Part shown: positions 1 through 6,937 of the stretch, in pieces
How positions within the stretch are numbered: the first letter of the stretch is position 1
Layout of the letters: each line of letters begins with the position of its first letter
Source: Telmatobacter sp963789425
Lineage (GTDB): Bacteria; Acidobacteriota; Terriglobia; Terriglobales; Acidobacteriaceae
Assembly (NCBI GenBank): GCA_963789425.1
Contig: CAWBKM010000005.1
Coordinates: 1 to 64,000 of the forward strand
Length of the DNA: 64,000 bases
Reading direction: 5' to 3'
Notes under the pieces: model-generated
What the model was told of the DNA's origin: nothing
Database searches by the model: none
Seen by the model: the letters and a program-made list of their open reading frames with translations, nothing else
Made by a program: the position numbers and the translations under genes

Positions 1-522
1 GGCGTAGTCGGGTGATGAGGTGTTTGACGTGGTTGTGCCATGATAGGCGGCAGTTGCAGTCGATCCATCCGAGGCGCTCGCGTTCACTGTTCCAGTGCTG
101 TTCGTCGTGGTGGTGCTCTGTTGCCGCGCCATACTGCCACCCATCGCGGCCAGCGCATTCCCCCAGGCCACACGGTTTTGAGCGGACTTGATGATTTTCG
201 CTACATCGACGTATGCAAGCGGCCTTGGCTTTGGGGTTACTTCCTCAAGATGAAACTCTTTGGGCAGGACATCGACGTTAGTAGTTCCTCCGTTAAACAC
301 AGAGACATCTGCGCGTGTGTATTTTTCTGTCATAGCCATTGAAACTATGACCGTCAGTCCGTCGCTGGTCAGTATCTTGAACTTCTGGCCTTCGATGTAC
401 TGGTGGGTGCACCCGGCGTTCTCATCGCATAAGAGAACTTTAGTCGCTGGCTGATCGGCTTGAGTCTGGGCAGAAGCTGTGGATGTGACGGCCAGCAAAA
501 CGGCAAGCGTGATTGACTTCAT
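1..522 (-). CDS. Secreted protein of unknown function, partial
   Basis: The frame is open from ATG at 522 to the window edge (174 codons), so the C-terminus is missing. The N-terminus begins MKSITLAVLLAVTSTASAQ, a classical signal peptide with a probable cleavage after ASA, so the product is likely exported. The mature part has two cysteines (near residues 30-37, LLCDENAGC), a short beta-rich stretch, and a Ser/Thr/Ala-rich low-complexity stretch close to the edge. I recognise no family. It lies on the same strand as the next secreted unknown and may be cargo of the element that ends at tRNA-Glu. The reading frame has no internal stop and the start is clear. Confidence 0.7.
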   Translation of the reverse strand, partial: MKSITLAVLLAVTSTASAQTQADQPATKVLLCDENAGCTHQYIEGQKFKILTSDGLTVIVSMAMTEKYTRADVSVFNGGTTNVDVLPKEFHLEEVTPKPRPLAYVDVAKIIKSAQNRVAWGNALAAMGGSMARQQSTTTTNSTGTVNASASDGSTATAAYHGTTTSNTSSPDYA

Positions 523-583
523 TGTGCCGGACTCCTCTCAGGAAGGGAACAATGCATGACCGGGGCTGCCAAGCATACAGTTT

Positions 584-1450
584 CTACTCACCGGTCAACT
601 CGTATCCGATTTCTTTTGGCTTCCCGTCTTTTAACCCCAAGATGACAAGTTGCGAGTGTCTGTCGTCCTTCCATCGCGCCTCATAGAAGCCGGGCTGCAA
701 GAAAGAACATTGGGTCCATCTCCACTTCGCATCGCATGAGAATCCCCGCAATTTCCCGTCAATGGAGGCTTGAACTTGCACAGTTCCCCGGTTGATGGGT
801 ATCGGCGGATACTGCGTGCAATTGACGTTAGTGCGGTTCAGGACGGAGCTGGAAATTTCGCAGTTGGTTCTCGCTGGTAGTTCTCCGACCCGGAAACTCA
901 GGGCTTCAGCTCCGTACACGTGGACAAGTAATGGGTAAGGTTGCTTGGCTTGATCGATGTGATAATAGCCCTCAGCTGTCGGAAGTGACTGCACAGGGTC
1001 GTCAGGCGGGGGTGGGTCTTTCTGATCTGGCGTCACGTCGATGTAACGTAGCTCCATCTGCCATGCACTCTTCTCAACGCTGTAATAGGCGACGAGTTCG
1101 AGCAGTTCCCGATTATGGACCCATCGACCCCTATGAATCCCGATAGGCAGATCGGTGCACGGATTGCGCTCGCGTTTCTCATTTTCAGCCATGCACCCCA
1201 GATGCCAGTGACGCTCGCCGTTCAGTGTGCCAGTGAAGATGCCAAATGTCGGCGGAGCCATTCCCATTTGGCTTGCCTGAAGTAGCGCCATGGGATCGTT
1301 TTGGGCCGGGTTAATAGTGCCCGATTTCTCAACTTGGAGCGTAATCGGGAATATCCGATCAAGATCGGCTACCGTTTTCGGCTCCTCTTGGGATGACACG
1401 GGTATCAAGCACGACGGGATCAGTAGGATAGCTCCAATCGCCACTCGCAT
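584..1450 (-). CDS. Secreted protein of unknown function
   Basis: The product is 288 aa if it starts at the ATG at 1450. That start puts a good signal peptide first (MRVAIGAILLIPSCLIPVSS). The frame stays open to 1519, but using that would overlap the divergent regulator and bury the signal peptide. The mature protein has several cysteines, a proline-rich stretch (PPPPDDP) in the middle and a predicted beta-rich C-terminal part. No catalytic motif is evident and I do not recognise the family. It is divergent to the XRE regulator starting at 1513, whose short shared upstream region could control both. Confidence 0.6.
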   Translation of the reverse strand: MRVAIGAILLIPSCLIPVSSQEEPKTVADLDRIFPITLQVEKSGTINPAQNDPMALLQASQMGMAPPTFGIFTGTLNGERHWHLGCMAENEKRERNPCTDLPIGIHRGRWVHNRELLELVAYYSVEKSAWQMELRYIDVTPDQKDPPPPDDPVQSLPTAEGYYHIDQAKQPYPLLVHVYGAEALSFRVGELPARTNCEISSSVLNRTNVNCTQYPPIPINRGTVQVQASIDGKLRGFSCDAKWRWTQCSFLQPGFYEARWKDDRHSQLVILGLKDGKPKEIGYELTGE

Positions 1451-1512
1451 TTCGCCTCTATGATGTTCGGTAAATCGAACAATACTGGCGACGATACCAG
1501 AAACCATGGTGC

Positions 1513-1728
1513 GTGGCAATCTCGCTAACTGTTCGACTCGGAAGGCGGCTCAGTCAGTTGCGGGAGAAGCGTGGTCTGTCGCAAATCCAACTCGCGGACA
1601 TGGCGGGCGTAGGACGGGCGCATTTGTCTCAGATTGAGAATGGAGCGGTGGCGGCACGGATCGATACTCTTTTCGCCATCGCAAAGGCGCTCGACCTGGC
1701 AATCGATCAATTGCTAAAGGACATTTAG
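1513..1728 (+). CDS. XRE-family helix-turn-helix regulator
   Basis: A 71-aa protein that is almost entirely one HTH_3 domain. The sequence LSQIQLADMAGVGRAHLSQI is the canonical XRE helix-turn-helix, followed by the usual ENG turn and a fourth helix. It starts with GTG at 1513; the codons before it do not extend the domain. Such single-domain proteins bind an operator as dimers and commonly repress their own or a neighbouring promoter. It is the only plus-strand gene in the left accessory block and is divergent from the secreted protein at 584-1450. The target is not known. Confidence 0.75.
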   Translation: MAISLTVRLGRRLSQLREKRGLSQIQLADMAGVGRAHLSQIENGAVAARIDTLFAIAKALDLAIDQLLKDI

Positions 1729-1775
1729 GGCATTTCCATTCCTCCCACCGCGCCCCGCTGGCCTTTCTCCAACCT

Positions 1776-2468
1776 CTACCACTCGTCAGAGGAGGGTATC
1801 GTCCGATTGACCTCGCGCACCATTGTTTGAAACAGCATTTGCGCGAGTTGCTTCGCTGATATTGGGTTGACTTCATCGGGTGGAACAGCGCCGACGCCTT
1901 CGCGATTTGGCTTTAGCAAGTAAACCATTGACTCCTGCTTATTCGACAAGCACTTGATCTGGGTTGGGAGTTCAAGATGGATGTCTATGTAGCTGATCGC
2001 CGCGCCTTGCCTGACAACCTGAGCGCGATACAGGTTGTCGTGGGTCTTATCAAAGGAACCAGACAACCCGTGACCGATTGCGGCAACATCAATTGCGCAG
2101 AGTCGGAGAGCATCCAGAAAGTTGGAAGTAAACTTTGGTCCATCCAATTCAACCATGAGACGATCTGCACGCGCTCTTTGTCGCCGCGCCTCCTCTTGGG
2201 ATGATTGTAAGTCCAGCGCCCGCCGTTCCTTCAATATCCATTCAGGTGTCAAAAGGTCATTCATGCGCTCAGTGTAGCGCCGATCTTCGAATGCGACTAG
2301 AGTGCGGGATGAGATTCTCAAACCATGGCCCTGTTGACCCGGATAATGCGGAGACAGGGACCAAGACATCATCGGAGATGAGGACGTTTTCAGTCTCGCT
2401 GTAGCGACATGCCAGCCAGAATTGCTTTTGTGCCGAATCGAAAATTGCGGACTTCGCTCGACGATCAT
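1776..2468 (-). CDS. Unknown protein of the element's replication module
   Basis: The product is 230 aa. Its ATG at 2468 overlaps the stop of the upstream gene in an ATGA arrangement (2465-2468), which suggests translational coupling and favours this start over an internal Met at 2264 (MNDLLTPEWI). From about residue 75 there is a charged, probably helical stretch rich in Arg and Glu, followed by a mixed alpha/beta region with GHGLSGSFD. No known catalytic motif is seen. It is the last gene of a leftward run AlpA-like HTH, primase, docking-like protein, this gene, all joined by 4-nt overlaps, so it probably serves the same mobile element. Confidence 0.55.
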   Translation of the reverse strand: MIVERSPQFSIRHKSNSGWHVATARLKTSSSPMMSWSLSPHYPGQQGHGLRISSRTLVAFEDRRYTERMNDLLTPEWILKERRALDLQSSQEEARRQRARADRLMVELDGPKFTSNFLDALRLCAIDVAAIGHGLSGSFDKTHDNLYRAQVVRQGAAISYIDIHLELPTQIKCLSNKQESMVYLLKPNREGVGAVPPDEVNPISAKQLAQMLFQTMVREVNRTIPSSDEW

Positions 2469-2872
2469 TGCAAGGATTGTCTCGGGTTGTCTAACTCCAC
2501 AAAGCAGCCGACAGCTGCCAGACGGTCAATCAGGGTCGATAGCGTCCAGCCACCGGCCAGTGAGCCTTTGCAATACAATCGGGCTTCAACCTGCCGCAAG
2601 GTCGAGAGGATGAATTTATCGGTGTCCGTGACTGTCGAGCACTGCGACAATTGGATTGGCGCTTCCTTTGGTTCCCAGTGAATGAGGCGGACACCGGCAG
2701 GCATGGCCGGACGCCGTGCAAGTTCAGCCATCAATTCCGGCTTATGTCTCTTCAGCTCCTCCAGCACTGGCGCGGCAGCATCCTTCGGCGCGATTACCAA
2801 GAATTCCCCGTCGACCCGCAATTGGCCACCATTCGCTTCAACTGTCCGGATCAGTTCCCGAGCGGCGTTCAT
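2465..2872 (-). CDS. Small protein with TubC-docking-like N-terminus
   Basis: The product is 135 aa. The first ~50 residues (ELIRTVEANGGQLRVDGEFL, then a helix ending in KRHKPELMAEL) resemble the TubC N-terminal docking fold. That fold is often found in small proteins beside primases of integrated elements as well as in NRPS/PKS subunits. The C-terminal half is unassigned. The start codon overlaps the primase stop (2869-2872) and its own stop overlaps the next start (2465-2468). Gene order and coupling suggest a partner of the primase; the exact role is not visible in the sequence. Confidence 0.55.
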   Translation of the reverse strand: MNAARELIRTVEANGGQLRVDGEFLVIAPKDAAAPVLEELKRHKPELMAELARRPAMPAGVRLIHWEPKEAPIQLSQCSTVTDTDKFILSTLRQVEARLYCKGSLAGGWTLSTLIDRLAAVGCFVELDNPRQSLQ

Positions 2873-4998
2873 ATTCTCAACTCCGAATCAGGGCTTTTCT
2901 GGTTTTCAACCGCAACAGCCGCCACATTCTTTTGTTCATGCGGGTTTGAGGTATTCTTGGCAACCGCAACAGAAGGGAGCGTGTTGCGGTCTGAAAATGC
3001 TGTTTCAGCCAATAGAGACGCGGGTTGTGGCGTTGTTGCGTTTTGAAGGGGGGTATTCACGCAATAGCGTCCCCAAGAGTCCTCGAAATCGCAACGCTGA
3101 TATCCCTTCGGAGTTTTGTCCTCGACCCGGACGGAATGTGGATGAATGCCGTATTTCTTGAGTTGCCCTGCCAAGGTGTTGGCCGTCAATCCCTTTCCGT
3201 GGGACCACTCAGCCCAGGGGCGGCCTTCGATCTGGCAAAGCAACGCAGCCAGCTCCTTTGATGGAATAGGGCCTGTTCCTCGCTCATCGAAGACGGTGCG
3301 AATGTCGGACAGCAGGGTTACGCCGATAGAACCATCTTCGACTTTGGCGGCATTGAATACCGACTGCAGGGCTACGGTAAGCCTCTGAAGCCATCTCTCT
3401 CCGGCAAGCTGCGCTATCGCCAGCAGCGGCTCGGCAATGTCGTTCTGACGGTCACCGAGACCGGCAATCGGCGCGGGTTCGATTAGGCTAAGCAAGTCAG
3501 CCGCTCCCCGCTCCTTCCATGCCTCCAAATCCGTCTTAATCGGCAACGCGGCCTTTCTAACAGCTTTCTGGCGGAGTGGTTCAACGGATTCGCCCGGTAG
3601 CTTCCGTCGCATTTCAATCCTGATGGATCGGCTGGCAACGGTGTCGGGCAACTGCCCGATTCCCGCGAAGCACTTTGGACAATAGGCGTTGATCTCTTCA
3701 ACTTCATGGGTTGTTGCATTGCACTTGTAAAACTTGCCGCCTCGGCGAAATCCCTCATTCAGGATTCCACGGACCGTCTCAACATATTCTTTGTTCGCGC
3801 CGAGTTGCGCATCCATCTCATCGAGAAATATCGTTGGCTTTTTGGCTTCGATTGTGCGCACCAGCGCGGCGGCTGTCATCCCGCCGCTGCGGACGGGCGC
3901 GGCGGCAAGCGCCTCAAGCACCTCCATGAGATATGATTTCCCACACTCCTTCTCTGGCGCCGTGATGTGAATGTAAGGCGTGGTCTCAGCCGCGTCTAAG
4001 GCGTATGTATGCAGTATCCATGTGGCCATAATTACGGCTTGGTCTTCCGAAACGATGATGTAGCGATGAATCCATGATTGGCAAAGATTGAGTAACTGCT
4101 CAGTGATTCTCGCCGCATCTTCCCGCATCATAGTTGGCTCGACAGTAATAGCCGGAGTGGTCCACACCTGGGCAACCCTTATCAGCTTGAATAACTCGCC
4201 TGGATTGTGCTTTTCCAGATAGTCGGAAACGTCGCCATGCTCCGCAAGTCCAGGCAGTTCCACCAAATGAACGGCTTGAGCGTACTTCGACACGCTGGCA
4301 CAAACTTGCTGCGCGTGTTTCCGGCCCGCATCGTCATTGTCTAGGAAGACGAAAACTCTCTTCCCGGTCAAATACGGGGAGTAGGAGTCCAGCCATTTGC
4401 CGGCGCCGCCGATATTTGTAGTCGCGGCATAAGTCAACGTGTCATTCTCAGTGGAAAACTGAGCGGCGACCTTTTGAAGGTTGAAGGCGTCTTTCTCGCC
4501 TTCGGCGATCAGGGCCACATTCGCCCGCACAACCGCCGGGAGGTTGAACGGGTAGCGCGTAACCCCGTTCATGTTCCAGATCCAACCTCCTTTACCATCA
4601 GGACGCCGTTGATTGAAATGCTTCTTCGGCTCTGCGTATCGAACGGTTTGGAATGCTAACTTCCCAGCGGGATCGTGGTAATCGTAGGTTGCAACAATTA
4701 GCCGGTGCTTTGACTTACCTGTCATCGGCGCATCGCGCCCGATGGTCGCATTGATTTCTGCCCAGCATTCTGCATCAGTTTTGCCCGTCAGCGAACGCTC
4801 GAAATCGAGAATGCCCCCGCCGATATCGCACGCATGACAGAACCATGTGCCTCGCTCCAGATTGATGCTCATGCTGGCCGTTCGATCATCGTGGATCTTA
4901 CACTTGGCGGACACTTGACTGTGCGGCGGCAGTGACATCCCCAACCGCGATTCAAAATATTTACGGGACTCGTCGAACGTTGGACTGAAGGCGGTCAT
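2869..4998 (-). CDS. Primase-helicase-like protein (CHC2 zinc finger, TOPRIM, DUF3631-like ATPase)
   Basis: The product is 709 aa. The N-terminus carries a CHC2-type zinc finger (CKIHDD about 32-37, then CHACD about 54-58). A TOPRIM domain follows, with an acidic motif IAEGEKDAF and the DxD-type strand VFVFLDNDDAG. The C-terminal half has a P-loop-like EKECGKSYLMEVL and an acidic Walker B FLDEMDA, matching the DUF3631 type ATPase part of element-borne primases. Such proteins prime replication of plasmids, phages or integrative elements. Its start overlaps the AlpA-like gene by 4 nt, and its stop overlaps the docking-like gene by 4 nt. Domain recognition is strong; the exact replication mechanism is inferred. 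Confidence 0.85.
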   Translation of the reverse strand: MTAFSPTFDESRKYFESRLGMSLPPHSQVSAKCKIHDDRTASMSINLERGTWFCHACDIGGGILDFERSLTGKTDAECWAEINATIGRDAPMTGKSKHRLIVATYDYHDPAGKLAFQTVRYAEPKKHFNQRRPDGKGGWIWNMNGVTRYPFNLPAVVRANVALIAEGEKDAFNLQKVAAQFSTENDTLTYAATTNIGGAGKWLDSYSPYLTGKRVFVFLDNDDAGRKHAQQVCASVSKYAQAVHLVELPGLAEHGDVSDYLEKHNPGELFKLIRVAQVWTTPAITVEPTMMREDAARITEQLLNLCQSWIHRYIIVSEDQAVIMATWILHTYALDAAETTPYIHITAPEKECGKSYLMEVLEALAAAPVRSGGMTAAALVRTIEAKKPTIFLDEMDAQLGANKEYVETVRGILNEGFRRGGKFYKCNATTHEVEEINAYCPKCFAGIGQLPDTVASRSIRIEMRRKLPGESVEPLRQKAVRKAALPIKTDLEAWKERGAADLLSLIEPAPIAGLGDRQNDIAEPLLAIAQLAGERWLQRLTVALQSVFNAAKVEDGSIGVTLLSDIRTVFDERGTGPIPSKELAALLCQIEGRPWAEWSHGKGLTANTLAGQLKKYGIHPHSVRVEDKTPKGYQRCDFEDSWGRYCVNTPLQNATTPQPASLLAETAFSDRNTLPSVAVAKNTSNPHEQKNVAAVAVENQKSPDSELRI

Positions 4999-5210
4999 TG
5001 GCGGCGCTCTATGTCTTTGGCCGGAGTGCTCAGACGCGCCTCAACCCACGCATTGAGGTCGCAATTCCGATACCGAATCAGCTTAGGTCCGGCCTTGAAA
5101 TAAATCGGTCCAATCCCTTGAGAGCGCCATAGCCGAAGTACACCTTGAGAAAGTCCCAGGTACTTTGCCGCCAGTTTCGGCGTCATTGCGCATTGCTGTT
5201 CACTCACCAC
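4995..5210 (-). CDS. AlpA/excisionase-like helix-turn-helix protein
   Basis: A 71-aa MerR-like winged helix (HTH_17). The motif LAAKYLGLSQGVLRLWRSQG is followed by the wing GPKLIRYRNCDLNAWVEARL, ending in the typical W-x-E. AlpA and excisionase proteins act as directionality factors for integration/excision or activate element genes. Stop and primase start overlap (4995-4998), so it heads the replication operon. Its presence next to a tRNA-anchored element without integrase suggests that the integrase lies at the other end or is lost. Confidence 0.75.
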   Translation of the reverse strand: MVSEQQCAMTPKLAAKYLGLSQGVLRLWRSQGIGPIYFKAGPKLIRYRNCDLNAWVEARLSTPAKDIERRQ

Positions 5211-5302
5211 GAATGCTCCCCTCTGGCTGTTCCACTCGCAGCCTTGTCCTGAATGGTTTCAGAGTACGCAAGTGAGCATTCTTTGTCGGGGACAACCCGA
5301 GT

Positions 5303-5986
5303 CTATTTTTTGGGAGTCGATTTGTCCCCGCTTTGGGATTTCAGCAGGTTGTGGCGGTACCGCTGTCGTATCTTCTTGATCTGCTCGGCGGTTGGGTACT
5401 TCTCACGACCTTGGGCAGAGTGCGCTGCCGACAAAAGATCGGCCACGTCATTGTCGAAGTACTCTCCCGTAGTCTCTTGAACGAACTTCGACAAGACGGC
5501 GATCCGCCCCTGCCCTGAAGGATTAATCTTCCTCCGGAGGATTGCCCCCAATTCCGACTCTCTGCGCCTCGTGTACTCGCCAAGATCGCGCATTGATTTA
5601 AGCTCTGTCGGTAAAACAAGCGGTCCTGGCTCCCGAGCCTCGGACTCCAACTCCAGCATCTGCACCCAACGCGAATCGCTGTGAATCAGATCATCGCTCA
5701 ACTTCTCCGCGAGTCTTGCCACTTTGTCCAGTTGAGCGACAAATCGACGTAATCTATCTTGCTTTTCCTTGATTTCCTGAATCGTCTTCTGAAAAAACGC
5801 CCTCTCATCCCCAGTTGCGAGTGCCAGGTAAAGAAGAAGAGCCATTCGGTTCGCGCCAGCTTTGATTAGCTTCTCCAGAACATTCTTGGCTCCTGGGGTT
5901 TTGCAGATTCCGGTCTCAAACCTCTCCAGGACCTTACGCACATCGAAAAACTCTGGACTATCCCAGTCCACTTCTTCTTCTTTCAT
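5303..5986 (-). CDS. Helical protein of unknown function next to tRNA-Glu
   Basis: The product is 227 aa from ATG 5986, chosen because AAAAGGAG (5991-5998 on the plus coordinate) lies 4 nt upstream. The frame continues open to a TTG at 6118, but that would read through the tRNA terminator. The sequence is dominated by charged helices (for example EIKEKQDRLRRFVAQLDKV), likely coiled coil, with a conserved-looking YTRRRESELGAILRRKINPS segment. It has no integrase tyrosine or serine recombinase signature, although this slot next to the tRNA is where an integrase is usually found. Function unknown. Confidence 0.6.
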   Translation of the reverse strand: MKEEEVDWDSPEFFDVRKVLERFETGICKTPGAKNVLEKLIKAGANRMALLLYLALATGDERAFFQKTIQEIKEKQDRLRRFVAQLDKVARLAEKLSDDLIHSDSRWVQMLELESEAREPGPLVLPTELKSMRDLGEYTRRRESELGAILRRKINPSGQGRIAVLSKFVQETTGEYFDNDVADLLSAAHSAQGREKYPTAEQIKKIRQRYRHNLLKSQSGDKSTPKK

Positions 5987-5990
5987 CGGG

Positions 5991-5998
5991 CTCCTTTT
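5991..5998 (-). promoter_or_regulatory. Ribosome binding site deciding the start at 5986
   Basis: AAAAGGAG on the minus strand, 4 nt before ATG 5986. It is the reason for not extending the unknown gene to the TTG at 6118. Confidence 0.6.
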
Positions 5999-6105
5999 CA
6001 AGCGATGTTTTGCCAACTGGTTCAGATGCCCTGTGTACCATTTTGTGTACCACTGTAACCGCCGTTTGCCGCAAGCGAGCGCAAACACGATTTCCGTGCA
6101 AATGC

Positions 6106-6130
6106 AAAGCCCGCTCAAATAGCGGGCTTT
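6106..6130 (-). terminator. Perfect hairpin downstream of tRNA-Glu
   Basis: A 10-bp perfect inverted repeat (AAAGCCCGCT and AGCGGGCTTT) with a 5-nt loop, 14 nt beyond the 3' end of tRNA-Glu. It most likely terminates the tRNA transcript; the T-run is short. Confidence 0.6.
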
Positions 6131-6143
6131 AGCGTCAAATCTC

Positions 6144-6218
6144 TGGTAGCGCTACCGGGAATCGAACCCGGGTTTTAAGATTGAGAATCTCACGTCCTAA
6201 CCCCTAGACGATAGCGCC
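6144..6218 (-). tRNA. tRNA-Glu (anticodon CTC)
   Basis: A 75-nt gene including encoded CCA. The acceptor GGCGCTA pairs with TAGCGCT, the anticodon arm TGAGA/TCTTA encloses loop TTCTCAA with CTC at 34-36, and the T-arm CCGGG-TTCGATT-CCCGG is intact. The accessory block lies on its 3' side, the usual position for elements integrated at a tRNA. Confidence 0.93.
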
Positions 6219-6317
6219 ACGCATTGTGCGGAGTCAGCCCGCGGACGCAGGCCACTCCTTTACTTTAACAAAAATCTAACCTCAATCCACTGGCGCGGCG
6301 AGCCCAGGAGCGCCCCC

Positions 6318-6593
6318 TCAAATACCCAGCTTCCGCACTTCGTCGTTGTAGTATTTGCGGTACAGAATGTCCCACTCCTGCGAACCTTCGAGGATAATCT
6401 TCCGCTGGTTGGCGATCTTCTGACGCGCCATCATGTCGATCTTTGCTTCCTCGGTCAACAGCAGCTCCAGTTCCTTCCGCGCCTCCTGACGGATCGTGTT
6501 GCGATCCTCCAGAAATCCAACTTGATCGATCTCGGCCAGCGTGTCCGCCACGGTGTGGGCCAGCTTGTTCAGCTTGTCGCGGTTGACCCTCAT
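6318..6593 (-). CDS. DUF507 family protein (second of a pair)
   Basis: A 91-aa, highly charged, probably all-helical protein matching the small DUF507 family (start MRVNRDKLNKLAHTVADTL, C-terminal YRKYYNDEVRKLGI). Its ATG overlaps the stop of the preceding DUF507 gene by 4 nt, so the two are co-translated and may form a heterodimer. No enzymatic residues are evident and the family has no established function that I can cite. The tRNA-Glu gene lies just downstream. Confidence 0.75.
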   Translation of the reverse strand: MRVNRDKLNKLAHTVADTLAEIDQVGFLEDRNTIRQEARKELELLLTEEAKIDMMARQKIANQRKIILEGSQEWDILYRKYYNDEVRKLGI

Positions 6594-6868
6594 AACACCG
6601 CCTTGTATTTCTTGGTCAGCTCGCCCTTCACCTTCTTGAACATCTCGGCATATTGCGCGCCGCTCTTGCGCATCTCTTCGGAGTAGGCGTCCAGAATCAC
6701 GCGCACCTCTTCATTGATGCGGTCCTCGAGCGCAAGCTCCTCCAGCAGAGCCGCGTTCACGCGCTCCTCCGTGACCTTCAGGTCACTGGTGGTGATCATC
6801 TTGGCGTCGATCAGATGCTTGACCGTGCGGCGGGTGAGGTACCCAATGTAGTCGCGAGAAAAAATCAT
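6590..6868 (-). CDS. DUF507 family protein (first of a pair)
   Basis: A 92-aa helical protein (MIFSRDYIGYLTRRTVKHLI, C-terminal FKKVKGELTKKYKAVL) of the same DUF507 family as its downstream partner, with which it overlaps by 4 nt (6590-6593). The two share length, charge pattern and position of the central acidic helix, so they are probably ancient paralogues that act together. Function unknown. Confidence 0.75.
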   Translation of the reverse strand: MIFSRDYIGYLTRRTVKHLIDAKMITTSDLKVTEERVNAALLEELALEDRINEEVRVILDAYSEEMRKSGAQYAEMFKKVKGELTKKYKAVL

Positions 6869-6937
6869 GGGTTAAACGTTAGGATACCGCACCCCACCCA
6901 TGCCTGTACACCCGCTAACTGGCATAATCGGCATTGT

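Noticed and set aside
5987..6118. Extension of the 227-aa element gene to TTG 6118
   Set aside because: It would translate the tRNA terminator hairpin; a strong ribosome binding site lies at 5991-5998.
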